Numbered from the stretch's first letter, positions 33,183 to 45,519 are shown. The stretch: 64,000 nt of DNA from Thinopyrum elongatum (GCA_011799875.1 CM022302.1:199002086-199066085); one strand, 5' to 3'. The notes: generated by a model from the sequence alone, not told the origin. Program-made: numbers and translations.

Positions 33183-34290
33183 ACACTTAGGCGAGTACAG
33201 GACTGCAGCTAAGCCTCCGAGTGAGAGGGTTGCTCATCACTCGGTAGGATTTTTTTAAACTTAGGCGAGTACAGGACTGCAGCTAAGCCCCCGAGTGAGA
33301 GGGTTGCTCAACACTCAGTAGGATTTTTTAAACTTAGGCGAGTACAGGACTGCAGCTAAGCCCCCGAGTGAGAGGGTTGCTCATCACTCGGTAGGATTTT
33401 TTAAACTTACGTGAGTACAGGACTGCAGCTAAGCCTCCGATTGAGAGGGTTGCTCATCACTCGGCAGGATTTTACAAACTTAGGCGAGTACAGGACTGCA
33501 GCTAAGCCCGAGTGAGGGGTTGCTCATCACCGTAGGATTTTTTAAACTTAGGCGAGTACAGGAATGCAACTAAGCCCCCGAGTGAGAGGGTTGCTCATCA
33601 CTCGGTGGGATTTTTGAAACTAGGCGAGTACAGGACTGCAACTAGCCTCCGAGTGAGAGGGTTGCTCACACTCGGGAGTTTACAAACTTAGGCGAGTACA
33701 AGACTGCAGCTAAGCCTCCGAGTGAGAGGGTTGCTCATCACTCGCAGGATTTTACAAACTTAGGCGAGTACAGGCTGCGCTAAGCCCCGAGTGGAGGGTT
33801 GCTCATCACTCGGTAGGATTTTTTAAAACTTAGCGAGTACAGAATATAGCTAAGCCCCCGAGTGAGAGGGTTGCTCATCACTCGGTGGGATTTTTGAACT
33901 TAGGCGAGTATAGGACTGCAACTAAGCCTCGAGTGAGAGGGTTGTCATCACTCGGAGGATTTTACAAACTTAGGCGGTACAGGACTGCAGCTAAGCCTCG
34001 AGTGAGAGGGTTGCTCATCACTCGGTAGGATTTTTTTAAACTTAGGCGAGTACAGGACGCCAGCTACGCCCCCGAGTGAGAGGGTTGCTCATCACTCGGT
34101 AGGATTTTTTAAACTTAGGCGAGTACAGGACTGCAGCTAAGCCCCCGAGTGAGAGGGTTGCTCATCACTCGGTAGGATTTTTTAAACTTAGGCGAGTACA
34201 GGACTGCAGCTAAGCCCCCTAGTGAGAGGGTTGCTCATCACTCGGTAGGATTTTACAAACTTAGGCGAATCGGATTCGCGGCTAAGCCAC
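33183..34290. repeat. Tandem array of about 72-74-bp units between convergent genes of gypsy C
   Basis: About 15-16 head-to-tail units, each beginning near CTTAGGCGAGTACAGGACTG and containing AGCCCCCGAGTGAGAGGGTT and ATCACTCGGTAGGATTTTTT. The first starts lie at 33186, 33260 and 33333. Units in the middle (about 33480-33990) have many one-base losses relative to the outer units. The array separates the antisense gene's end from the end of integrase. Variable 3' tandem repeats are known in Tat-lineage elements. Confidence 0.9.
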
Positions 34291-34409
34291 CCACTGGGGG
34301 ATTTTGGACACATGTATTAGTAACAACGATCATTTAGGAGACTGTAAAACCATGTCTTTGATAAACGAACTGAAAGGTACTCTTTATTACATCTCATCAG
34401 TCTGAACAC

Positions 34410-35312
34410 TTAAGTATAAAAATGGCGGAGTAGCTCCGCATTCCAAGCGCGTGGCTCGTCTTTATTATGCTCCACATTGTAGAGGTGACACGCTCCGTTG
34501 TGGAGCACCTTGGTGACGATGAAGGGACCTTCCCAAGTGGGGGCAAGTTTGTGAGGCCGTTGCTGGTCCACTCGGAGCACAAGGTCCCCTTCCTGAAATG
34601 CTCGACCCTTCACATTTCTGGCATATAATCGACGAAGGTCTTGCTGATAAATGGTCGATCGGATCAAGGCCATCTCTCTTTCTTCTTCCAGAAGATCAAC
34701 AGCATCTTCTCGAGCTCGTTCTGCTTCAGCTTCTGAAAAAAGTTCTACTCGGGGCGCATTGTGAAGCAAGTCACTCGGCAGCACAGCCTCAGCCCCATAG
34801 ACCATGAAGAAGGGGGTTCGACCAGTCGACCGATTTGGTGTTGTTCGTAATCCCCAAAGGACTGACGGTAGCTCATCTACCCAAGCGCCGGCCGCATGTT
34901 TGAGGTCGCGCATCAATCGAGGTTTCAGCCCTTTGAGAATCAAACCGTTCGCTCTTTCTACCTGTCCATTCGACTGAGGGTGGGCGACTGAAGCATAGTC
35001 GACCCGAGTACCTTGGGATGCACAGAAAGCTCGAAACTCATCAGAATCAAAGTTCGACCCATTATCCGTGATGATGCTGTGTGGGACTCCATATCTAAAT
35101 GTTAACCCTCTGATGAAGCTGACTGCAGTACTTGCATCCAGGTTTTTGACAGGTTTAGCTTCGATCCACTTGGTGAACTTGTCGACTACTACAAGCACAT
35201 GGGTGAAACCACTCCTACCAGTCTTCAGAGGTCCCACCATATCCAAACCCCAAACAGCGAATGGCTAGACGAGTGGAATGGTCTTCAGGGCTGAAGCGGT
35301 TTGTGGGACATG
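34410..35312 (-). pseudogene. Gypsy C integrase core and C-terminus
   Basis: The open stretch starts MDMVGPLKTGRSGFTHVLVV (35246). The core residues are D in LDMVGPL, D in IITDNGSNFDSDEFR and E in SNGQVERANG. The C-terminus has PFFMVYGAEAVLPSD and FQEGDLVLRVDQQRPHKLAP, and ends RHFYT. It is separated from the upstream half by TAG at 35265-35267, where Trp is expected before PFAVWGLD, and by a frame break near 35308-35312, so it is the end of the polyprotein. Confidence 0.88.
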
Positions 35313-37519
35313 TTGGAATAGAACTGACAGCCCTCACATTTGTCAATTATTTCCTTTGCCATCTCATTTGCCCGCGGCCAATAAAACCCTGCTCGATACG
35401 CTTTGGCCACGATGGCCCGAGAAGACGCATGGTGACCACAGGTTCCCGAGTGAATATCATCGAGGATCATTCGGCCTTCTTTCTGAGTGATGCATTTCTG
35501 AACGACCCCAGTGACACTTTCTCTATAGAGTTGCTCCCCCATTACTGTGAAGGATTTGGATCGACGGACAATCTGGCGAGCCTCTTCTTCATCCTCTGGA
35601 AGCTCTTTCCTGAGAATATATGCGATATACGACACTGTCCAATCAGGAATAACAATCAAAACTTCCATGATCAAGTCGACCACAGCTGGGATTTCAACTT
35701 CAGTCGGATCAGTGGAACTTTTAGGCTGTGGGGGCTCTTCAGTGAAGGGATCTTCTTGAACTGATGGTGCGTGAATATGCTCCAAAAACACATTGCTGGG
35801 AATAGGCTCCCGCTTGGATCCTATTTTCGCCAAGTCATCAGCTGCTTGATTCTTTAGTCGGGGTATATGGTGGAGCTCTAGCCCTTCAAACTTCTTTTCT
35901 AACTTTCTCACCGCATTGCAATAACCACTCATAGCTTGGCTCCTGACGTCCCACTCCTTCATCACTTGATTAACCACTAAATCTGAGTCACCGTAAACCA
36001 TTAGGCGGCGGACACCGAGTGAAATGGCCATACGCAACCCATACAAGAGTGCCTCATATTCAGCTTCATTGTTGGCGGAATCAAAGTGAATCTGGAGAAC
36101 ATATCTGAGGTTGTCGCCTCGTGGAGATACCAGGACCACTCCAGCGCCTGGACCATTCAACATCTTGGACCCGTCGAAGAACATAGTCCAATGTTCTGAC
36201 TGTATCTGGGTCGGTAACTGTTGTTCAATCCACTCGACGAGGAAATCTGCTATCGCTTGAGACTTGATCGCTTTCTTTGCCTCGAACTTGATATCCAGCG
36301 GAAGGAGTTCAATCGCCCACTTTGCCACTCGGCCAGTTGCATCTCTGTTGTTCAGAATTTCTGACAACGGAGCATCGCTGATGACTGTAATCGAATGATC
36401 TGAGAAGTAATGTGCAACCTTCTTTGTGGTCAAGTAGATTCCATAGACAAGCTTCTGATAATGTGGATATCTCTGCTTGGATGGAGTTAAGACTTCAGAA
36501 ATATAGTACACTGGGCGTTGAACCTTGTAGGTTTTACCTTCTTCTTCCCGCTCGACCGTGAGTACTATACTGACAACCTGTCCAGTGGCTGCTATATAAA
36601 GCAGTAAAGGCTCTTTGCTGATTGGAGTAGCAAGCACCGGCTGGGTGGAAAGCAGGGCTTTGAGCTTTGCAAACGCTGCGTCAGCTTCAGGAGTCCACTC
36701 GAACTTATCAGATTTCTTCATCAGTCGGTAAAGAGGCAATGCCTTTTCACCGAGGCGAGAGATGAATCGACTCAAAGCGGCCAAACAACCAGTAAGCTTC
36801 TGAACGTCGTGTACACGCACAGGGCGTTTCATTCGGAGGATTGCACCAACTTTCTCTGGGTTTGCATTGATCCCACGTTCGGAAACGAGGAAACCGAGTA
36901 ACTTTCCACCTGGAACTCCAAATGTACACTTCGACAGATTAAGCTTGATATCATATCTTCTCAAATTGGCAAAGGTTTCGGCAAGGTCAGTCAGCAGGTC
37001 GGAACCTTTGCGCGACTTAACCACGATGTCATCCATGTATGCTTCCACATTCCGACTGATTTGAGCTAGCAGACACTTCTGTATCATGTGCATGAGTGTG
37101 GCACCAGCATTTTTGAGACCAAAGGGCATGGTGATGTAGCAAAAGCACCCGAATGGGGTGATAAAAGCTGTTTTTATTTCGTCAGGTCCATACAGTCGGA
37201 TCTGATGGTACCCGGAATATGCATCCAGGAAGGACAATCGTTCACATCCCACAGTTGAGTCGACTATCTGATCGATGCGGGGGAGAGGAAAATGATCTTT
37301 CGGGCAGGCCCGATTGATATGCTTGAAATCAATGCACATACGGAGTGAATCGTCCTTCTTGGGAACCATGACAACATTGGCGAGCCACTCGGAGTGGTAA
37401 ATCTCGCGGATGAACTCAGCTGCCAAAAGCCGAGCCACCTCTTCGCCGATTGCCTTTCTCTTCTCCGCAGCGGACCGACGGAGGTGCTCTTTCACGGGTT
37501 TTGCCTTTGGATCGACTCA
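35285..37519 (-). pseudogene. Gypsy C reverse transcriptase, dual RNase H and integrase zinc domain
   Basis: RT shows KKDDSLRMCIDFKHINRACP, FLDAYSGYHQI, PFGLKNAGAT and catalytic YMDD. A first RNase H follows (VYYISEVL, YSDHSITVISD-like region), then a second, archaeal/plant-type RNase H (MFFDGSKMLNGPGAGVVLV, NNEAEYEALLYGLRMA, YGDSDLVVNQV). This dual arrangement is characteristic of the Tat lineage. The integrase zinc site is HSGTCGHHASSRAIVAKA with CEGCQF. TGA at 37517-37519 lies in frame upstream, where Arg is likely in relatives. Confidence 0.9.
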
Positions 37520-37621
37520 CAAATGGTGTTCAGCCAGCCCCCTGGGTACACCCGGCATGTCAGATGGCTTCCATGCGAAGATGTCCCAGTTCTCACGGAG
37601 GAACTGGATGAGCGCTTCTTC

Positions 37622-40600
37622 CTATTTGCTGTCGAGTGTTGTTGAGATATGAGTTGGTGCAGCACTGGGATCGGTCGGGTGAATGTGAACAGGCTTTGTT
37701 TCACCGGACGACTGAAATGCAGACTCGGAAGCAGGCTTCTTAGCGCGCAACAAATCACTCGGATCTGCAGTCTTCTTATATTCTTCCATTTCAATCGCTG
37801 CCATCTGTTCATCAGCAATCTTAGAGCCCTTCTGGAGGCACTCTTCTGCTCGTTGCCGATTACCAGTGACCGTGATCACGCCCCTGGGGCCAGGCATCTT
37901 CAGCTTGAGGTACACGTAACACGGTCGAGCCATGAAACGGGCATATGCAGTTCTGCCCAGAATAGCATGATAGGCACTGTGAAAATCCACAACTTCAAAT
38001 GTCAGCTTCTCCTTGCGGTAATTCTTTGAGTCACCGAAAACCACGTCAAGAGTGATCTGTCCGAGTGAATCAGCTTTCTTCCCTGGAATGACACCGTGGA
38101 ACCGCATGTTGCTCTCACTGAGCCTGGACATCGGAATGCCCATCCCACGAAGAGTCTCTGCATACAAAATGTTCAAGCCGCTGCCACCATCCATCAAGAC
38201 TTTGGTCAGTCGGGTGCCCCCAACGACCGGGTCGACCACCAACGCTTGCCTCCCGGGGGTGGCGACGTGTGGTGGGTGGTCAGATTGGTCGAATGTGATG
38301 GGAGTCTTTGACCATTTCAAATATGTCGTTGTTGCCGGAGCAACCATGTTCACCTCTCTGTTGATGACTTTCAGTCGACTTTTACTCTCAACGTCAGCAA
38401 AAATCATCAAAGTGGAATTGACGTTAGGGAAACCGTCATCATCTTCTTCCTGATCACCATCCTTGTTAGACTCTTTTTCCTTTTCATTGGGCTGTTTCTC
38501 TCGGAACTGCTGGATCAGGAGCCGACATTGTCGAGTGGTATGTTTGGGATAAATCAGATTTCCCTCTTCATCCTTCTTGGTGTGAATGTGACATGGCAAG
38601 TCCAACACATCGTTCCCAGCCTGATCTTTCACCTTCTTGGGGATCCAGGGTCCCTTGGGCTTCCCCTTGAATTTTCCTTGAGTTACAACTGCAGCTTCAC
38701 CTGGACCTGCTGGCTCGGCTTTGCGTTTCTGCTTCCGACCCACTCCGGTGTCTTGGGCGACTGCTTTGCCCTTTCCACTGTGGAGTCGGTCCTCTTCTTC
38801 ACCATTAGCGTACCGGGTGGCTATTTCCATCATTCGGGTCAAAGACATGTCTCCTGTCCGACCGAATTTCAAGTTAAGCTCTCGATACCGAACGCCTTCC
38901 TTGAAGGCACAAACTGATTGGTGTTGGGATACATTTTCTACTGTGTGGGGTAATGTGGTCCATCTTTGGATGTAATCCCTCAGAGTTTCATTCGGCTTCT
39001 GTACACAATGTTGCAATTCAGTCAACCCCGTAGGTCGTTTGCATGTGCCCTCGAATGTCTTGACAAACACTTGGGCTAACTCCTCCCAGCTGAATATACT
39101 GCCTGGAGCCAACTGATTCAGCCATGCTCTGGCCGACCCTTCCAGCATGAGAGGAAGGTGTTTCATAGCTACCTCATCATTTCCACCACCGATCTGGACA
39201 GCCACTCGGTAATCTTCCAGCCAAGTGTCAGGCTTCGACTCACCGGTGAACTTACTAACCCCAGTCGCCAACCTGAAGTTGGGGGGGATCTCAGCGGCTC
39301 TGATAGCTCTGCTAAAACACTCGGGACCCGAAACATGAATCCTGCTTCCACTCGGGTGATTCCTGCCTTCCCCCTCTCTGTGTGCTCGGTTCCTGTCGAC
39401 CAAAGCTTGCACTAAAATTGACCTCGCATCAAACCCTGGCTCTCTTGGGTCGATCGGCGTCCTCCGCCCTCCGTTGTACGGGCGCCTGTCATCATAGTGC
39501 CGGGGCACATATGATCCGCTTCTCGGAGGGGGTGTAGGCGCTCGACGGCGGTCATCACGGCCGAGTCGATGATCGTACTGCTCGTGGATCCGACCCAAGT
39601 GCTGATCCTGGCGATGCACCCGCCCCTCACGCCGCGGAGGCGATCTTGGGCTGTGAGCCGACTGAACTGTGTCAGCCACCACAGATCTGCTATGGATTCT
39701 GTTACGCGACTGTGATACTGCAGTGTTTTGGTCTCCTGCCGCCCGGAGCAGAGCCCGGATCTGCATCAAACCTCGTCCAGCTTCTGACTGGGATGGCTGG
39801 ATGGATTCTACTATACGAGCTGCGGCTGCAAGATTCTGAATCGGAGTGCGGTATACCTGAGGTTCAGGAGGGAACAATTGCCGCCGTCGACTGGACTCAG
39901 GAATCCGCTGCCGAGCATGTTCGTCGAGTGCATGCTGAAGATTTTCCAGTCGAGTGCGCTCAGCCAAAGTGGCCAAGCGTGCTGCCTCCAAGGCCCGAGC
40001 CTCAGAGGTCTCTCCGACGATGGGCGTGTGGAGTGCTTCCTCGTTACGACGGTGAAGTTCCTCCCTCCGCTGTGAAGAGAGGGTTTCGGGGTGGTATTCC
40101 TCGTGAACACGCGACGGATCGCCACCGCCGTCGCCGCCTCCGTTGCGACGCATGCCAGGTGGGCTACGCGGCGTGTCGACCATCAGGACCTCCGCCGCAG
40201 GATCGCTGTTGTCGCACTCGGACAGAGTCTCGACGGAGCCAGTCGACAGATCGAACAGGCCGTAGAGAGATTCATCGGGCTCGATTGCCGCGACTTGAGG
40301 GGTGGCCGATTGACGTGCCACTGCATGCTTCACCCACCGCTGAAGCCGCGATCGACCAGATCGCTTGCGACGGCAAACAGCGGGGAACGAAGACGCCATA
40401 GGAAATGACCGATATTGGGTCGACGGCTGCCGCAGAAGGACGCCGCGGACACATGCGCGAAAGTGCGTCACCCCGCGGACGGGGAACGCCTCGATGTCGA
40501 GGGGGGCCTCCTGGAGCCAGGCGGAGTCGTCGGCGATGAAGACGAGCGCGCCGAGACGGATCGCGTGGCCCTCAGCCAAACCTCCACCCGAAACCATGAT

Positions 40601-40630
40601 GATGGGAACCGGAGAAAATCGCAACCTCAC
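37622..40630 (-). pseudogene. Gypsy C gag and aspartic protease
   Basis: An open stretch of 1002 codons. The gag domain has WLEDYRVAVQIGGGNDEVAM, GSARAWLNQLAPGSIFSWEE and TLRDYIQRWTTLP. A Cys/His cluster (LPCHIHTKKDEEGN, KHTTRQC) replaces a classical zinc knuckle. The protease motif is VLMDGGSGLNILYAE, the DGGS form typical of Tat/Athila elements. It ends at TAG 37622-37624, in frame with the downstream polymerase, so the stop probably breaks one long gag-pol frame. The true start may be one of several Met codons after 40630, because the first residues look like leader sequence. Confidence 0.9.
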
Positions 40631-40651
40631 CGGAAAGTCGCTAAGACACCA

Positions 40652-40669
40652 GCCCCACGGTGGGCGCCA
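40652..40669 (-). other. Primer binding site of gypsy C
   Basis: Minus strand TGGCGCCCACCGTGGGGC begins 2 bases after the 5' LTR. The position and TGG start are typical of a primer site. I do not assign the tRNA. Confidence 0.8.
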
Positions 40670-40671
40670 AC

Positions 40672-41267
40672 TGTCGTGGTTCTAAGTCTGACAGTAGAAT
40701 AGGGGGTAGGTATGAGGAGGCAAGATCCTAGCTACGATGAGGTTGTGCACGCAAGATTTATGAGTTCAGGCCCTTCTCGGAGGAAGTAACAGCCCTACGT
40801 CTCGGTGCCCGAAGGCTCGGTCGATTGGATTATGCGTGAAGTTACAGGGGGTGCGAACCCTTGTGCCTGAGGAGGGGGGTGGCTTATATAGAGTGCGCCA
40901 GGACCCCAACCGTCCCACGTTACAAGGGGTTCAATGTCTATAAAGACAGGACGTTACTGATAGCGCCAGCAATAAAGGCAAATAAATGATCATTAAGACT
41001 ACGGAGTGAACGCCTGACCCTTGCCATCCTGAGTGACCTTAGATCTTCTGTCTTCCGAGTGGTTTCTGGTGTGGTCGAGTGAGTACACCCCGGTCGAATG
41101 GAATTGGGTTATCCGAGTGAACTGTTGGTCGGGTGGGTTGCACCCTGTGGCGATTTCAGTCAGTAGATGGTGCTATCCTTTGAATGTCCTTGGCCTTAGG
41201 GCAGTGTCCTCGGGTAAAGGTGTCTAGGTCAGGCCTATTACCCTACCCTAGGTACATGTCTTCGTCA
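40672..41267 (-). repeat. Gypsy C 5' LTR (596 bp)
   Basis: The same length as the 27935-28530 LTR, with ten substitutions by eye. It ends at the GTAAC duplication. Confidence 0.94.
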
Positions 41268-44200
41268 GTAACCATCCTCAGGGTAGTAGTAGTAGTCGAT
41301 CGACGGGGCATCTGTCTCAGGGGGCGCCGTCCTCTGGTCGCGACAAACTGATATGGGGAGAAAAGGAAAGCAAAAAAACCGTGAGTACTCAGAAGTACTC
41401 AGCAAGCAAGGATCTACACTACATATGCAACATTTTCAAGGGGAGGCTGTATATGTGGACTGGGCTGCAGAAATGCCAGAATAGAGAGAAGGCCTAGTCC
41501 TATCGAAGACTAGCATCTTCAGAGGTCTTGCAGCGTTAGAAGAGTGTAGATTAGCACCGCATAAAGTAGTAGTATCATTAAGTCTCAACCTCACCCAGAG
41601 ATCCTTTCTCGACTCCCTGCGAGAAAGCAATCCCAGAGCCATACAGTCATCCACCTCATCCTGAGATCCCTTCTCGACTCCCTGCGACAAGCAATCCCAG
41701 AGCCATAGTATCCAAGTATCCAGTTCTAAATTGTATCAATCAGGATACAACTCCGAGTGTCCTTTACCGTAGGATCGGCTATCGATAGATGTGTTCTTCC
41801 CTGCAGGGGTGCACCAACTTACCCAACACGCTCGATTAACTCCGGCCGGACACACTTTCCTGGGTCATGCCCGGCCTCGGCCAAATGATACACCGCAGCC
41901 CTACCTAGAGCTCAGCAGAGAGGTCCCCGCCGGTCTACATCCTAAGCGCTCAGGGGTCTTGGGCCGTCGCCCTATGCACTCCGGGTCGTTGCGAGTAGGG
42001 TGGATACCAGCGCCAACGGCACGATCCGACCCGGCCGCAATGCTGAACTGGACGTCTGACAGAACTGTCGGCTGATGCTACGATGCAGAACGCCCATACT
42101 ATGCCCACGTGATGGTTAGTGCTATCAGGCCAGAGGCCTGCTCGGATCAAATATCCAAATCGTTAGTGGACTAGGGCTTGCGGTAACGAGCAGAGACTCA
42201 TGAAAGATGTGACCCCGTCGCCCCGTCTTGAGGACTTGCGGCAAGGGCCAAGAATGCCCGGCCATGCCTCGTATTCTCACTCGGGCACCACACAGGCAAC
42301 CCGTCTTCACATCACACGCGGGTACCCCTCAGGGTCGACCCGCCTTTCCAAGTAACAATAGAACAGTCCAAGTATTCGTGTGTCCATAACATCAGGGGAA
42401 TCCGAGGTATCACCCTCGTTGGATTCCTACTCGATGTATCCGTCCAGGTGAACTCGGAGGAATCACCCTCGTTGGGTTCACACTTGAGGTGTTGTACGAC
42501 GGCGTCGTTATCGGAAGCGGTGAAGGAGGAATCACCCTCGATGACCATGACCGAATAGCTACTCTACAGAGTTAACATCAGAAGTGCTACAAGAGGTTTC
42601 ATCCTCGGCACTTGATAGTAACGCTGCAGTGTCGTTACAACTAAGGGGGGGGGGTGATGTGCGGTGTCGGGGCCTGGTCTTCAATCCCTATGATCGGGTC
42701 TTTGGATAATCCAGCGGGGCGGTCGGGACTAGTGGGGTCACTGATAGGTCTCTACCCAGCCTATACTAAGCAGTTTAGGTTATGCAGGTAATTATCAACA
42801 GCAGGTTACAATAAACAGGCTATGCATCAGAATAGGTAAAACAGTAGCAGCAGCAATTCTAATGCAAGCATGGGAAATTAGAATGGGCGATATCGGGATG
42901 ATCAAAAAGGGGGGGCTTGCCTGGTTGCTCGGCGGCAAGGGCAAGGTCGTCAATGGTGTCTTCGGTCTCCGGAGCTGCGGCAGTACCGGGAACTGCGTTG
43001 GGGTCTAACGAGAGAGAAGAGGGGGAGGAAACAGTATAAATACACAGCAAACATGAGCAACACGATGTACGACATGGCAATACGCAGTGCTGGGGTAGTC
43101 TAACGCAGTACTACATGTATCAGACGGAGCGGGAGAATATCTCACGATATTTCCCGGGTCTTTGGAATTATCGGACAGACGATCCGGAGGGGGACGGTTC
43201 CATGTTTAGATAGATAGGGACGCGTGACGGACGAACGGACCGTGTATCCGAATTCGTCTCGTCGTTCTGAGCAACTTTCATGTACAAAGTTTTTCCATCG
43301 GAGTTACGGATTATTTAATATGAATTTATAAAGATTTAAACAATTTCTGGAATTTAATTAATTTATTAAATCAACATTATCCGAAACAGTAACGGTGATG
43401 TCATCATGATGTCACTGTGACGTCAGGACCAGTGGGTCCCACCTGTCAGTGTCACGTCAGGCTAATTAGGGATTAACTAAACTAATTACTGTTTAATTAG
43501 ACTAACTATTTAATTAGTTTAATTAAACAGGATTAATTAAATTAATTAATTAATTAATTAACTAATTATTTATTTTAATAATTCATTTTTATTTTCTTTT
43601 TTTTAAATCGTTTTAGGGGCGTGGGCCCCTTCTGTTATCGTCACAGGGGGGCCGGGCCCACTGGTAAGTGGCCCGGGAGGCCACAGCGAGCGCGCGGGCG
43701 CTGCGGCCGTGTGGGCGCCGACCGCCCGAACGGGGCACGCGCGCGTGGGCGCGGCGAGGTGCCGGCGCCGGCACGGGATCGACGGGTGCGGCGAGGTGGC
43801 GCGTCCAGGCGCGGGTCGGGCGCATGCGCAGCGGCATGGCGAGCAGGGGAGCTGGCCGGGGCGGTGTAGGCGGCGGTGGTTGGCCGCGAGGGCGAGCAGC
43901 AGCGCGCGGGCAGCTGTAGGTGGCAGCGAAAGTGGCAGTGGGCGCAGGGTGGCTGGCGGCATAGCATGGCTGCCGCGGGAGCGCGCGCATGAAGAAGGAG
44001 GGCCAGGGGCGCGGGGTAGCTAGTGCGGCCCGAAGCGCGGGCTCCGGCATGCGGGCGCGGTGATGCGGGCGCCGCGCGCGTGGTCCAGACGCGAGCGCGG
44101 GCGCGGGGCGCGCGTGGCAGTGGCGAGGCGAGCGGGGCACGGGGCGCGAGCGGGGTGCGGCGGCGTTCGGGACGGGGAAAGGGGAGGCGGAGGCCGGGGC

Positions 44201-44957
44201 CTCACCAGTGGCTGCAGGGGAGAGGGGGCGACGAGGCTCGAGGTGGGCCGGTGAGGGAGAGGCGAGGCAGCGGTGGCCGGCGGCGTTGGTGGCGGGCGAT
44301 CCGGCGAGGGCGACGTGATCGGGGCGTTCGCCCAATCCAGAACGAGAGAGAGGGGGGGGAAGGGGATCGGGGGTGGGGGTGGGGATAGGGTTAGGGTTCA
44401 GTTGCGGGAGGGGGGTTATGGGCGAGGCTGGTGGGCCGACCTGGCGGCCTAGCGGCCTGCTGGGCCGTGGCCCAGGGGGTGGGGGGTTCTGTTTTTATTT
44501 TTGCTTTTGTTTTATCTTTTCTTTTTATTTATTCTTTTTAGTCTTTTGCAAAATTATGTGGCCTCAATTATAGTTTTGTAAAATAAGTAGCTTTGTCCAA
44601 TAAATATAGTGCAATATTTAACACTGGTAGAAAATGGTTTGGAGACATGTGAATTTTCTTTGGATTTTAAACAAAAGAATAAGGGTTAAATAACTCTGTT
44701 CTGTGGTTGTTAGAGTCACATAATTTATTTAGTATATGCTGAATATAATTTTAGAATTGTCTGTGGATTATTTACCATTTAATGAACAATTTAGTTTCTG
44801 ATTTGAATAACTTTTATTTTCCACTTTAGTTTTAATTTGAATTTTGAGTTGGGGTTTGAAATGCAACATGATGCAAATGAGAATTTGGCATTGTTAATCA
44901 TGCTGACTTGGCATTATCAAAATGGGATTACTGTGGCTAACCACTGGGGGTGTTACA
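41268..44957 (-). repeat. Gypsy B 5' LTR (LTR2), right piece
   Basis: Continues LTR2 after element C, starting with the duplicated GTAAC and ending GGTGTTACA. It includes the 43552-43862 segment, partly GC-rich, that LTR1 lacks. The segment 43620-44400 is very GC-rich and gives chance ORFs on both strands. Confidence 0.92.
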
Positions 44958-44962
44958 TACTC

Positions 44963-45519
44963 ACTATGTGTTAATGCTTTGTTCCGGTTCTCTATTAAAA
45001 GGAGGCCTTAATATCCCTTAGTTTCCTTATGGACCCCGCTGCCATGGGAGGGTAGGACAAAAGATGTCATGGAAGTTCTTTTCCATAAGCATGTATGACT
45101 ATTTACGGAATACATGCCTACATTATATTTATGAACTGGAGCTAGTTCTATGTTGCCCTAGGTTATGACTGTTATATGATGAATATTATCCAATGTAATC
45201 ACCGATCCAATGCCTACGAGTTTTCCACATATTGTTCTTGCTAAGTTACTATTGCTATTGCTACTGTTACAACTGCTACAAAACTATTACTGATGTTACC
45301 GTTACCACTGCTACCGTTACTACTACTATCAAACTATCATATTACTGTGCTACTGATCACTTTGTTGCAGATATTTAATCTCCAGGTGTGGTTGAATTGA
45401 CAACTCAACTGCTAATACTTACAAATATTCTTTGGCTCCCCTTGTGTCAAATCTATAAATTTGGATTGAATACTCTACCCTCGAAAACTATTGCGATCCC
45501 CTATACTTGTGGGTTATCA
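44963..45519 (+). repeat. Gypsy A 5' LTR, right piece
   Basis: Continues the LTR started at 17976 and ends CTTGTGGGTTATCA. The reconstructed LTR is about 1403 bp. It contains short CTACTGTTACNAC-type trinucleotide-rich sequence around 45250-45360. Confidence 0.85.

Larger units (their letters stand above)
27935..41267 (-). mobile_element. Gypsy C: Tat-lineage (Retand/Ogre-like) element with antisense gene, complete
   Basis: A complete 13,333-bp element with a perfect 5-bp duplication GTAAC (27930-27934 and 41268-41272) and two LTRs of exactly 596 bp. By eye I count ten substitutions between the LTRs, about 1.7 percent, so it is young. It has gag-pro-RT-RNase H-second RNase H-integrase on the minus strand and no chromodomain, the known Tat lineage order. 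A seven-exon gene lies on the opposite strand between integrase and 3' LTR, followed by a tandem array. Gag-pol has several nonsense codons and one frame break. Confidence 0.92.
18822..44957 (-). mobile_element. Gypsy B: Tekay/Del-like chromovirus with about 4-kb LTRs
   Basis: LTR1 is 18822-22617. The internal region 22618-27598 holds minus-strand gag-pol with a C-terminal chromodomain. LTR2 is 27599-27934 plus 41268-44957, split by element C. Flanks are TATTC (18817-18821) and TACTC (44958-44962), a 5-bp duplication with one change. LTR ends are TGTGACGCC and GGTGTTACA. The primer site matches initiator tRNA-Met. The unusually long LTRs and the chromodomain fit the Tekay/Del clade. Gag-pol has one in-frame TAG and one frameshift. 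Confidence 0.9.

Noticed and set aside
33183..34290. CRISPR-like array
   Set aside because: Units are contiguous with no unique spacers, and the setting is a plant retrotransposon. It is a satellite-like tandem array.
39646..40401. 251-codon + strand ORF opposite gypsy C gag
   Set aside because: It mirrors the GC-rich coding strand of gag, with no recognisable domain and no promoter or splice context.
43603..44388. Long GC-rich ORFs on both strands in LTR2
   Set aside because: Same reason as in LTR1. They are composition-driven shadows within an LTR.
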